A stretch of DNA of 33,873 nucleotides from Bacteroides cellulosilyticus DSM 14838 (GTDB taxonomy: Bacteria > Bacteroidota > Bacteroidia > Bacteroidales > Bacteroidaceae). The position numbers were made by a program, and so were the translations under genes. Positions 17,011-24,363 of the stretch are shown piece by piece; position 1 is the stretch's first letter, and the number at the start of each line of letters is the position of its first letter. The notes beneath the pieces were generated by a model. The model worked only from the letters and a program-made list of their open reading frames with translations, was not told where the DNA came from and did not search any database. The stretch is from assembly GCF_000158035.1 (NCBI RefSeq), contig NZ_EQ973490.1, positions 1,623,603-1,657,475 on the forward strand. The letters are read 5' to 3'.

Positions 17011-18294
17011 TCATTTCCCTATTCCCATCTGTTTCCACAGCCATGCCAGCCATTCGTCCCATTGTTCCTGATACCAATAATGACCAGTTTCAAGATATGG
17101 ATGGAGTTCTTTGGGAGAAGTCACCGCATTATAAGCGGCATACATGGAAGTCGGCGGACAAACATCATCATTATATCCCCAACTGAACCAGCCGGGTACT
17201 GTAAGACAACGGGCAAAGTTCGCCGTATCATAATAACGCACCACTTCCAGTTCTTTAGCATCGGGAGCACCATAATAATAGAAATAATGCGGCCAGCCAC
17301 AAGCACGTTTCTTCATAGAGGCTTCATGATCGCACAGTGCCGGATGAACGGCAGCAAAGAAAGTGACGCGCGGATCAAGGGCCGCCGTCATCACAGAAAG
17401 TGCCCCACCCTGGCTGGAGCCTGTCACACCAAGTGCCTGCCCGTTATATTGCGGCAATTCACAGATGAAATCTACTGCACGCAAAGCACCGATAATCACC
17501 CGGTGATAATAGAAATTCCTCAAATCATTCCGGCAGAAAGTCCAATAACCATTCAATGCACCATTCATCAGGTTATCATAAAAAGATTGCTCCATAGTAA
17601 CGGGAATACCATGGATGCCAACCTCCAATGTGATTGCACCTTGTTCCGCTGTATAAACATCGCCGGCATACGGACGAATACCTGCACCGGGCACACGCAA
17701 CAGAGCCGGATACTTACCTTCTTTTTTCGGTACACAGAGGACACCATAGAAACGGGAACCCCAACGATCTGTTTGAAAGCTTACATGATAAACATTGACT
17801 GTTGCAGTGCATCGTTCGGGAAGCAGAGTCATCAAGGGTTGAAGCGATGTCCGGCGGGCGCCTTCCAGCTCTTTCACCCAAAATTCACGAAAATCCGCGG
17901 GAAACTCCGTAATAGGCTGCAATTGTTCGGGAGCATAAGCAGCGGTCGCCAATCCTTCGTATTTACGGTCACCTACATGTGCCGTCACTTTGCAACGCAG
18001 GAATCCGGGTGTCTTCATCGTCCCTTGCAACTTTAATTCACCATTCTTCAGTAATACGCCTTTCTTGACTTCGGTAGGATACATCTCCGGCCCCAGCTCA
18101 TAATCCACCGTCACGTTCTGCAAAAGATTCTGAGCCTTCAGCACCCTCACGGTAAATGTACATTTGTCATTCAAACGATAATTCCAATCGGTATGATCAG
18201 GAGAAACCATTACACGGATTTCATTACCGCGTATCTGCGCTGTTGCAGCAAGCATACACAACAGACATCCAAAAAGAAGTGATATTTTTCTCAT
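17011..18294 (-). CDS. CE7-family acetyl esterase (AXE1-like) with N-terminal Ig-like domain
   Basis: This 427-residue secreted protein has a type I signal peptide (MRKISLLFGCLLCMLAATAQ). An N-terminal beta-rich domain of about 100 residues precedes an alpha/beta-hydrolase domain of the AXE1/cephalosporin-C deacetylase family starting near FPADFREFWVKEL (131-143). The catalytic triad is Ser294 in TGSSQGGA, Asp376 in GYNDDVCPP and His405 in LETGHYW. The RGS-like family motif appears as DRWGSRFYG (176-184). In this locus it probably removes acetyl groups from mannose residues of acetylated glucomannan, letting the GH5 and GH26 enzymes proceed. It is the first gene of the CE7-GH5_7-GH5_2 operon and has its own promoter carrying the shared motif. 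A xylan or antibiotic substrate cannot be excluded on sequence alone. Confidence 0.88.
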   Translation of the reverse strand: MRKISLLFGCLLCMLAATAQIRGNEIRVMVSPDHTDWNYRLNDKCTFTVRVLKAQNLLQNVTVDYELGPEMYPTEVKKGVLLKNGELKLQGTMKTPGFLRCKVTAHVGDRKYEGLATAAYAPEQLQPITEFPADFREFWVKELEGARRTSLQPLMTLLPERCTATVNVYHVSFQTDRWGSRFYGVLCVPKKEGKYPALLRVPGAGIRPYAGDVYTAEQGAITLEVGIHGIPVTMEQSFYDNLMNGALNGYWTFCRNDLRNFYYHRVIIGALRAVDFICELPQYNGQALGVTGSSQGGALSVMTAALDPRVTFFAAVHPALCDHEASMKKRACGWPHYFYYYGAPDAKELEVVRYYDTANFARCLTVPGWFSWGYNDDVCPPTSMYAAYNAVTSPKELHPYLETGHYWYQEQWDEWLAWLWKQMGIGK

Positions 18295-18323
18295 GGTAGA
18301 AAACTAAGATTTGTTCGTTGTTG

Positions 18324-18369
18324 CAAATGTACGTGGTTTCGAAGAAGAATAATGATACAATATTATCAT
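18324..18369 (-). promoter_or_regulatory. CE7 operon promoter with candidate AraC site
   Basis: The minus strand has a perfect -7 box TACATTTG (plus 18324-18331), 29 bp upstream of the CE7 ATG. After exactly 21 bp comes plus-strand TGATACAATATTATC (18353-18367), matching 13 of 15 bases of the site before the second GH26 gene at the same spacing. ATGATA-CAATAT-TATCAT (18352-18369) also makes the site a short dyad. It overlaps the araC stop codon. Confidence 0.6.
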
Positions 18370-19253
18370 ATCACAATCTTCTTCTTTCTATAGTTTTCCC
18401 TGAATTCCTTTGGTGAACAATCTTTTTTACGTTTAAACATCCGGTTGAAGTTGGACAGATTATTAAAGCCGCAATCATAGCAGATTTCGGCAATGGTATG
18501 CGCCGAGTCCACCAGCAAGCGTGTAGCAAACCCCAGACGAATATCTATAATATAGTCGGAAAGCGTCTTCCCTGTACGCAAACGGAAGAAACGGCTGAAC
18601 GAAACCGGTGTCATACCCACCATATCCGCCAGAGTATTCAAACGGATGTCTTCCTGATAATGATCGGCAATATATTTCTGTACCTTCTGCACCCGGCGAC
18701 TGTCAGAGAACGTCTCGATCTTAGCAAAGGAAGAACTGGACAGCACCTTTGCATCATCATACAAAGACAATTCATAAAGAATGCGCAAAAAATGCATCAC
18801 CGCATAGAATCCCTGTTCTTCGGAAGCCAGTTTATCCAGCCAGTTATACACCTTCATGATGGCTTGCATGGGGAAACTAATGCCGCATTGCGCCTTTTCC
18901 AACATACGCCGGATGCTGTCGAACTGGTTTTTATTCATGAAGTTCTTGAAAAACAGGTCGGATGAGAACTGAATCGTGATTTCCCGTATTTCCTTCGAAG
19001 TACATTCGTGTTGCTCCCACACATGTTCCAGCTCTTTGCCGGTAATCAGTACCAGATCATAGTCACTGATCACCTCGGCAGAGTCTCCCACTACCCGGCG
19101 GACACCGGCTGCGTGTTCCGTAAAGTTTAGTTCGAATTCGGCATGACAGTGGATAGGATAAGTAAACTCCGTCTTGCGACGGTCGGCGATATAAAAACAA
19201 TCGCGATCGGACAAGGGAGTAATCTCCCTCATAATGTAGTTTGAGTTTTCCAT
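18366..19253 (-). CDS. AraC-family transcriptional regulator of the mannan locus
   Basis: This 295-residue cytoplasmic protein has an N-terminal cupin-like sensor domain (about 20-110, with TYPIHCHAEFELNFTEHAAG and the ELEHVWEQHE segment). A C-terminal pair of helix-turn-helix motifs covers about 190-292: IRLNTLADMVGMTPVSFSRFFR then TIAEICYDCGFNNLSNFNRMFK, and the family ending DCSPKEFRENYR. It is a soluble one-component regulator rather than the hybrid two-component or ECF/anti-sigma systems common in Bacteroides PULs, so its ligand should be a cytoplasmic sugar or phosphosugar, perhaps mannobiose, Man-Glc or mannose 1-phosphate (inference). It sits between the GH3 gene and the CE7 operon. 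A 13-base motif in its own leader matches a site in front of the target operons, suggesting autoregulation. Confidence 0.92.
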   Translation of the reverse strand: MENSNYIMREITPLSDRDCFYIADRRKTEFTYPIHCHAEFELNFTEHAAGVRRVVGDSAEVISDYDLVLITGKELEHVWEQHECTSKEIREITIQFSSDLFFKNFMNKNQFDSIRRMLEKAQCGISFPMQAIMKVYNWLDKLASEEQGFYAVMHFLRILYELSLYDDAKVLSSSSFAKIETFSDSRRVQKVQKYIADHYQEDIRLNTLADMVGMTPVSFSRFFRLRTGKTLSDYIIDIRLGFATRLLVDSAHTIAEICYDCGFNNLSNFNRMFKRKKDCSPKEFRENYRKKKIVI

Positions 19254-19263
19254 ATTGATTGGT

Positions 19264-19289
19264 TAAAATAGTATCATGTCACAAAAATA
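19264..19289 (-). promoter_or_regulatory. araC promoter and candidate autoregulatory site
   Basis: On the minus strand TATTTTTG (plus 19282-19289) is a candidate -7 box. Downstream of it, 11-23 bp before the ATG, is TGATACTATTTTA (plus 19264-19276 read in reverse), identical over 13 bases to the site upstream of the second GH26 gene but in the opposite orientation relative to transcription. A site between promoter and start codon suits autorepression. No clear -33 element is visible. Confidence 0.45.
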
Positions 19290-19358
19290 ACCATTCTTTT
19301 TAATCCCGAATGGTAGAATTTGTTTTATTATGGGGTAAGATTTGTTATAAAAGAAAGA

Positions 19359-19393
19359 AAGGTTATACCTAACCATCGGAAAGGTATAACCTT
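19359..19393 (-). terminator. Intrinsic terminator after GH3
   Basis: A perfect 12 bp stem AAGGTTATACCT/AGGTATAACCTT (19359-19370 and 19382-19393) with an 11-base loop is followed on the minus strand by a T-rich tail (TTTCTTTCTTTT). It lies about 40 bp beyond the GH3 stop codon and isolates GH3 transcription from araC. Confidence 0.75.
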
Positions 19394-19432
19394 AAAAGAA
19401 AAAAGCAATAACTGTATTTTATTTCTCCTATT

Positions 19433-21733
19433 TTATTTCACAAAGAAAGAATCTTTCAGCAGATCTTTATCATCAGAAGATGCACCCACCATCACAATGA
19501 ACTCACCCGGTTCTACAATCTTCTTCATCTTTTTATCATAGAAAGCCAGTTTATCGGGAGTAATCTTAAAGTTCACGACCTGACTTTCGCCGGCTTTCAA
19601 CGATACGCGGGCAAAGTCTTTCAGTTCCTTCACCGGACGGGTGACGCTACTGAATTTATCGCGGATATACAGTTGCACGATTTCCACTCCATCACGGTCG
19701 CCCGTATTCGTAACTTTTACACTCACATCCACCGTACCGTCCTTAGTGATTTCTTTCTGTGCCAATTTTAGGTCATCATATTTATAAGTAGTATAAGAAA
19801 GGCCGTGACCGAACGGATAGAGCGGAGTGCTTGGCTTACCTGCCGCATAAGGATGGAAGTATTGTGACGGCTTATGGTTGTATATCATCTGCAACTGACC
19901 TACACTATGAGGAATCGTAATAGCCAATTTGGCGGACGGATTCACCTGACCATACAGAATTTCGGCTACTGCCTGACCACCGTACATCCCCGGTGCCCAT
20001 GCTTCTACGATAGCGGGAAGATTTTCGGCCGCCCACTGCACACCGAGAGGACGTCCATTCACCAAAATAAGAATAGTCGGTTTACCGGATGCAGCCACTT
20101 TCTCTATCAACTCGTTCTGCAAACCTACGAGGTCGATATCCGAACGGTCGGTATCTTCACCGTCCGTACGGTCGTTCCAACGGAAGCGCATCATATATTC
20201 GCCTGCCACTACAATATTGAGATCAGCACTCTTGGCACGCGCGGCAGCTTCAGCCACTTTCTTCGGATCCATGTTGCGTGGGTCCCAACCCTGGTCTACA
20301 AAATCAAACTGAGTATCGGGAGCAATCATTTTCAGACCTTCCAGGATGGTAGTTACGTTTTCATCTTTCTCAGGAGCACTCCAGTCACCCAGGATATTCT
20401 GGTCGTCGGCATTGATACCGGTCACCATGATCTTCTTATATCTGGAAGCGTCCAGAGGGAGCACACCGTCATTCTTCAACAATACAATGCCATTGCGGGC
20501 AGACTCAAGAGCCGTTGCACGATGCTCATCGCAAAGGCGCACTTTCATGGTTTCGGCCTCATCGGCATAAGGTTGTTCGAAAAGGCCGAGACGGAATTTG
20601 ATATCCAGTATGCGGCGTACAGACTCGTCAATACGGGATTCTGGGATACGCCCCTCCCTCACTAATTCCACTACCATTTCGTTCCAGTGGATACCATGCA
20701 TGTGCATGTCCATACCTCCCATAATAGACTGATAAAAAGCTTCCTTCAGATTTTCGGCAGTAGCATGCAGGTCATGGATATGTTCAATGTCCATCCAGTC
20801 GCTGACTACGAATCCGGGGAAGTTCCATTCGCCACGCAGAATGTCTTGCATCAACCACTCATTGCTATGACAAGGAATACCGTTCAGCTCATTGTGGGCA
20901 GTCATCAGAGACATGGCTCCCGCCTTCACTCCTGCCTCAAAGGGAGGGAAGAAAACTTCACGAAGTGTACGCTCTGACAAATCAGTGGGAGAACCGTTCG
21001 TTCCGTTGATGGGTTCACTGCCACCGACGAAATGCTTGATACAAGCCAATACATCTTCGTTGCCATTCAAATCGCCTTGATAACCTTTCACTGACTGTAC
21101 GCCCAGCAAAGTGACCAGATAAGGATCTTCACCATACGTTTCGCCAACACGTCCCCAACGGGCATCGCGGGCAACTTCCACATTCGGATTAAACGTCCAG
21201 TGCATGTTCATGGCACGCATTTCCTTCGCTGTCTGCCGGGCTATCTTATAGGCCATCAGCGTATCAAAGGAACAGGCAAGATTGATGTTGGTGGGATATA
21301 CCGTATTATCCGGCGCATTGGCATTGCCATGGATGGCATCGATACCGAATATAATAGGTATCTGCAAGCGGCTCTTCATAGCGAGAGATTGCAGATAGTT
21401 TGCTTCTTCAATGGTCAACACATGCAGAAAAGAACCGATCAAGCCTTCTTCCGTCCACTTCTCTATATCTTTCTCCGTAAAGCCGGGATAGAAAGCATTT
21501 GCCGTATTATTCTTCAATTCTTCTTCGGTCATCACGGCACTGTTTGCCTTGATATGTTCCACACCGACGAACTGGTTCATCTGACCTACTTTCTCCTCCA
21601 GAGTCATTCTTTTCAAGAGATCTTCTACCCTGTCCTTTACGGGTGCGGTAGAGTCTTTATACACTTCCTTCTGGCTTCCGCCGCAGGAACACAAACAAGC
21701 TCCGATTGCCATAGTTGCGATTATTTTCTTCAT
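19433..21733 (-). CDS. GH3 beta-glucosidase-like lipoprotein (BglX type)
   Basis: The start at 21733 gives 766 residues beginning MKKIIATMAIGACLCSC (lipid Cys17). The frame runs upstream to 21811, but that part is translated hairpin-repeat DNA and is rejected. The GH3 N-terminal domain includes DLLKRMTLEEKVGQMNQF and the nucleophile Asp312 in FVVSDWMD. The GH3 C-terminal domain follows (NGIVLLKNDGVLPLD near 420, RPLGVQW, EAWAPGMYGG). A fibronectin-III-like domain at the end (VTNTGDRDGVEIVQLYIRD) is normal for BglX-type enzymes. It probably works in the periplasm, removing glucose from the non-reducing ends of gluco-oligosaccharides or mixed glucomannan fragments. It has its own promoter and terminator, separated from araC by 179 bp, so its membership of the PUL is likely but not certain. 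Confidence 0.9.
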   Translation of the reverse strand: MKKIIATMAIGACLCSCGGSQKEVYKDSTAPVKDRVEDLLKRMTLEEKVGQMNQFVGVEHIKANSAVMTEEELKNNTANAFYPGFTEKDIEKWTEEGLIGSFLHVLTIEEANYLQSLAMKSRLQIPIIFGIDAIHGNANAPDNTVYPTNINLACSFDTLMAYKIARQTAKEMRAMNMHWTFNPNVEVARDARWGRVGETYGEDPYLVTLLGVQSVKGYQGDLNGNEDVLACIKHFVGGSEPINGTNGSPTDLSERTLREVFFPPFEAGVKAGAMSLMTAHNELNGIPCHSNEWLMQDILRGEWNFPGFVVSDWMDIEHIHDLHATAENLKEAFYQSIMGGMDMHMHGIHWNEMVVELVREGRIPESRIDESVRRILDIKFRLGLFEQPYADEAETMKVRLCDEHRATALESARNGIVLLKNDGVLPLDASRYKKIMVTGINADDQNILGDWSAPEKDENVTTILEGLKMIAPDTQFDFVDQGWDPRNMDPKKVAEAAARAKSADLNIVVAGEYMMRFRWNDRTDGEDTDRSDIDLVGLQNELIEKVAASGKPTILILVNGRPLGVQWAAENLPAIVEAWAPGMYGGQAVAEILYGQVNPSAKLAITIPHSVGQLQMIYNHKPSQYFHPYAAGKPSTPLYPFGHGLSYTTYKYDDLKLAQKEITKDGTVDVSVKVTNTGDRDGVEIVQLYIRDKFSSVTRPVKELKDFARVSLKAGESQVVNFKITPDKLAFYDKKMKKIVEPGEFIVMVGASSDDKDLLKDSFFVK

Positions 21734-21741
21734 TATTATTA

Positions 21742-21858
21742 GGGTTTTGAGGGAAAGTTGACAAGGGGACGAGTTGACAAGGGGACAAGGTTCCATGCGG
21801 CATAGGAGCATTGCGCAGCCCCTTGTTCCCTTGTCAACTCGTCAACTGGTTTCCTTCC
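21742..21858. repeat. Dispersed hairpin element, copy 1
   Basis: A 23 bp stem (21768-21790 with 21821-21843, one G-T pair) encloses a 30-base loop containing CCATGCGGCATA and GCGCAGC. The element begins GGGTTTTGAGGGAAAGTTGAC and ends GTCAACTGGTTTCCTT; about 115 bp are nearly identical to copy 2 at 31510-31628. It lies in the probable 5' leader of the GH3 gene, between the -7 box and the ATG, and would form a large RNA hairpin there. Confidence 0.85.
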
Positions 21859-21878
21859 TTTCTTTCCCGTTACCCCCG

Positions 21879-21886
21879 CAAAGATA
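21879..21886 (-). promoter_or_regulatory. Candidate -7 box of the GH3 gene
   Basis: The minus strand reads TATCTTTGC, a full match to TAnnTTTG, 145 bp upstream of the GH3 start codon. No clear TTTG -33 element is visible at the usual distance. The long leader would contain hairpin element copy 1. Confidence 0.5.
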
Positions 21887-21923
21887 GCGCTCTCCGGAAA
21901 CTTCCGATAACATTTTCTTATCC

Positions 21924-21938
21924 AATTATAGTATAATT
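21924..21938. promoter_or_regulatory. Perfect 15 bp palindrome in divergent promoter region
   Basis: AATTATA-G-TATAATT is a perfect palindrome 37 bp upstream of the GH3 -7 box and 76 bp upstream of the reductase -7 box. It shares ATACTAT with the candidate AraC motif (TTATACTATAATT against TGATACTATTTTA, 9 of 13). It could be an operator for either gene or chance in AT-rich DNA. Confidence 0.35.
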
Positions 21939-22014
21939 TGTTTCCAGTCGGGGCATCTGTTGTAATCCGCTCACTTTTAGACAAAGAAAAATGGTCTTTT
22001 CCGGAGAAATTGCC

Positions 22015-22022
22015 TATTTTTG
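22015..22022 (+). promoter_or_regulatory. Candidate -7 box of aldo/keto reductase
   Basis: TATTTTTG matches TAnnTTTG and lies 40 bp upstream of the chosen start codon at 22063. TTTTCC upstream could be a poor -33 element. Confidence 0.45.
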
Positions 22023-22062
22023 TTTCCCGATAAAAGTACATTTCTCACTTAAACTGAATGAT

Positions 22063-23064
22063 ATGATAAACCCCATTTACTCTCCCGATTCCAAGCGGTA
22101 TGACAACGGCATGAAATATCGTCGTTGCGGGCGAAGCGGCATATTACTGCCCGAAGTTTCTTTAGGTTTGTGGCACAACTTCGGAGATGTAAACACCTTC
22201 TCCAATTCGCAGGTAATGGCACATTACGCCTTCGACCAGGGCATCACGCACTTCGATCTCGCCAATAACTATGGCCCGTCCTACGGTTCGGCGGAAGAAA
22301 CTTTCGGCATGATTATGAAGAAGTCATTCATGCCCTACCGGGACGAACTGTTTATCTCAACCAAAGCCGGACATGATATGTGGCCCGGTCCTTACGGTGA
22401 ATGGGGTTCCAGGAAATATCTGATGAACAGTCTTAATCAGAGCCTAAAACGGATGAATCTGGATTATGTAGACATCTTCTATTCGCACCGTTACGATCCG
22501 GAAACTCCACTCGAAGAAACATTGCAGGCGCTTGTGGACATCGTGCGCCAAGGCAAGGCCCTGTATGTGGGTATTTCCAAATACCCGAAAGAAGCAGCCG
22601 AATTCGCATACCGCTATCTGGCGGAGAGGGATGTGCACTGCCTGCTCTATCAGGGAAGATACAATATGTTCAACCGGGAACCGGAAGAAGAAGGTATCCT
22701 GCAACAGGCACGCGAAAACGGTACCGGTTTCATTGCCTTTTCACCGCTGGCACAAGGCCTGCTGACCAACCGTTATCTGAATGGTATCCCCGAAGATTCG
22801 CGGATTGCCAAAGGTGGATTCCTGAAGAAAGAAGCGCTGACAGAAGAAGTGCTCAATAGAATAAAGGCACTGAATGAAGTGGCTGCCCACCGCGGACAGA
22901 CTCTTGCCGAAATGGCGTTGGCATGGGTGCTGAAAGATGAAATGGTCACTTCGGTCATTATAGGTGCAAGCTCCGTAGCCCAACTGGCGGATAATCTGAA
23001 AGCCATAGAAAATACAAAGTTCACAGCGGAAGAGCTGGAAACGATCCAACGGATACTGGACTAA
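22063..23064 (+). CDS. Aldo/keto reductase (YghZ-like)
   Basis: This 333-residue cytoplasmic NAD(P)H-dependent oxidoreductase begins MINPIYSPDSKRYDNGMKYRRCGRSG. The reading frame is open to 21991, but the extra 24 residues overlap the promoter and match no family N-terminus. The catalytic tetrad is visible: Asp and Tyr in THFDLANNYGPSYGSAEETFG, Lys in FISTKAGHDMWPGPYG and His in DIFYSHRYDPETP. The C-terminal IIGASSVAQLADNL is the cofactor-phosphate binding region. The GHDMWPGPYGEWGSRK insert and overall length fit the YghZ/L-glyceraldehyde-3-phosphate reductase and KAB channel-like subgroup. It is transcribed divergently from GH3 and ends before a strong terminator, so it forms a single-gene unit. 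A role in the PUL is not shown. Confidence 0.9.
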   Translation: MINPIYSPDSKRYDNGMKYRRCGRSGILLPEVSLGLWHNFGDVNTFSNSQVMAHYAFDQGITHFDLANNYGPSYGSAEETFGMIMKKSFMPYRDELFISTKAGHDMWPGPYGEWGSRKYLMNSLNQSLKRMNLDYVDIFYSHRYDPETPLEETLQALVDIVRQGKALYVGISKYPKEAAEFAYRYLAERDVHCLLYQGRYNMFNREPEEEGILQQARENGTGFIAFSPLAQGLLTNRYLNGIPEDSRIAKGGFLKKEALTEEVLNRIKALNEVAAHRGQTLAEMALAWVLKDEMVTSVIIGASSVAQLADNLKAIENTKFTAEELETIQRILD

Positions 23065-23116
23065 ACATAATAGAAGAACAAGCGCCTCATAAAGAAGGTC
23101 GCAACTGTAAACTCTC

Positions 23117-23159
23117 ACTCGCCGGCAATGTGTTTCAGCACTGCCGGCGAGTTTTTTTT
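23117..23159 (+). terminator. Intrinsic terminator after aldo/keto reductase
   Basis: A perfect 11 bp GC-rich stem ACTCGCCGGCA/TGCCGGCGAGT (23117-23127 and 23142-23152) is followed by eight T residues. It is a textbook rho-independent terminator about 50 bp past the stop codon. Confidence 0.92.
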
Positions 23160-23660
23160 GTCTATATTTATCAATAAGAGACCATTTTAAAAGAGGACAT
23201 CGTTAGCTTCTGATAATCAACATCATAAGATAAGGCACACAAAGGTAACGACTGAGATGGTTTAAGGTAACGACTGATATAGGATGAAGTAACGGCTGAT
23301 ATAGGATAAGGTAACGACTGTTTCCGGTTCCTTGTTTCATCGTAAATAATTGTCCGATTATATCCGAAAGTTTAAGACTGAGAGGTGGCGGCTTCACCCC
23401 CTATCGTCCTGTCACCTTATAACTCTATCACCCTATCCCCTTATCACCCTTTTATTCCCCATTTTGAGCCCTCCTGCCCAATAGCCTGTAAAATACCGTC
23501 TACACGCCTATTCCCCCAATTCCGGAAGCCCCGTTTTTCTGCAAAAGATTAAAATTTAACATACCCCCTTCTGAACCTTTTATTTTTTATCTTGTTCATG
23601 TACCAAAAGCCTGAGGTACCAGGGCAGGATTTTTATATTTAACCTAAACATTATAAAAGT
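23160..23660. other. Gene-free region of about 500 bp
   Basis: No convincing coding sequence is seen. It contains the tandem repeat array at 23242-23329, a G-poor, C/T-rich stretch at about 23397-23461 with irregular CACCYTAT-like units, and the leader of the DUF4136 gene. GGTACC-type short repeats at about 23609-23623 (GTACC and GGTAC around AAAAGCCTGA) could form a small hairpin. A clear promoter was not found. Confidence 0.6.
23242..23329. repeat. Tandem array of four 21-23 bp repeats
   Basis: Units start at 23242, 23264, 23287 and 23308, with consensus AAGGTAACGACTGATATAGG plus two or three bases. The ACGACTGA core is also found in the array near 33721-33809. The units are directly adjacent without spacers. 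Confidence 0.8.
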
Positions 23661-24293
23661 ATGAAGAAATTAATTCCCCTATTATTGGTGGTCTTGACTT
23701 TCGCAGCCTGCGAAAAAGACCCTGACACGGATAAGCTGGACAACAAGTATCTGGTTTATACCAACTATGACACGAAAGCTGATTTCAAAGCTTTCCAAAC
23801 GTACTACATGCCGGACAGTATCCTTATCATCGGTGATAAGAAAGAAGCTGAATACTGGAAAGACGAGAGCGCTCAGGAAATTCTGCAAGCCTACGCTACC
23901 AATATGAACAATCGCGGTTTTGTCCGTGTAGACGATCGTGAAGAAGCCAACCTCGGTTTGCAGGTCAGCTACATCAAGAGCACTTACTACTTTAATGACT
24001 ACGGACGTCCCGAATGGTGGTGGAATTACCCGGGCTACTGGGATGCACCTTACTGGGGCAACTGGGGCGGATGGTACTACCCGTATGCTGTGACTTATAC
24101 ATATAGCACCGGTTCATTCATCACCGAGCTTCTAAATCTGGAAGCCACTCAAGGCGAAAAGGAAAAATTGCCCATACTCTGGACAAGCTACATGAGCGGA
24201 TTGCTTAGTGGTTCTACAGCTGTAAACACCAAATTGGCCATTGAAGGTGTGAACCAAGCCTACACTCAATCTTCTTACCTTACTAATAAGTAA
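23661..24293 (+). CDS. DUF4136-type lipoprotein
   Basis: This 210-residue lipoprotein has the signal MKKLIPLLLVVLTFAAC (Cys17) followed by EKDPDTD, an acidic run consistent with outer-membrane surface or outer-leaflet sorting. The body resembles the DUF4136 family: an early region on a rising ladder of Asp/Tyr residues (NYDTKADFKAFQTYYMPD), a middle EEANLGLQVSYIKSTYYF and a late LPILWTSYMSGLLSG followed by an AIEGVNQAYTQS tail. A striking aromatic stretch at about 114-142 contains WWWNYPGYWDAPYWGNWGG and WYYPYAV. Function is not known. It is followed after 70 bp by a small barrel protein on the same strand, so the pair may act together at the outer membrane. Confidence 0.8.
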   Translation: MKKLIPLLLVVLTFAACEKDPDTDKLDNKYLVYTNYDTKADFKAFQTYYMPDSILIIGDKKEAEYWKDESAQEILQAYATNMNNRGFVRVDDREEANLGLQVSYIKSTYYFNDYGRPEWWWNYPGYWDAPYWGNWGGWYYPYAVTYTYSTGSFITELLNLEATQGEKEKLPILWTSYMSGLLSGSTAVNTKLAIEGVNQAYTQSSYLTNK

Positions 24294-24363
24294 TTGTTAG
24301 TAGTAAATAGTTAAGTAGAGAGGTACAGCCTGAAGTATCTCATAACTAAAAACAATAACAAGT

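Noticed and set aside
16985..17077. N-terminal extension of GH5_7
   Set aside because: It overlaps the CE7 coding region and would place the signal peptide internally; the Met at 16984 gives a normal lipoprotein signal.
16936..18036. 366-codon open frame on the plus strand
   Set aside because: It lies wholly antisense to the CE7 esterase and the GH5_7 start region, has low-complexity composition and no recognisable domain; the minus-strand genes have full catalytic motifs.
19874..20665. 263-codon open frame on the plus strand
   Set aside because: Shadow of the GH3 gene; no independent evidence.
21734..21811. N-terminal extension of GH3
   Set aside because: The extra 26 codons translate hairpin element copy 1; the Met at 21733 starts a clean lipoprotein signal peptide.
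21739..22041. 100-codon open frame on the minus strand across the divergent promoter region
   Set aside because: It consists of repeat-element and promoter DNA and has no family resemblance.
23242..23329. Possible CRISPR array
   Set aside because: The 21-23 bp units are directly adjacent with no spacers, and no cas genes are present; the same holds for the arrays at 47-137 and 33721-33809.
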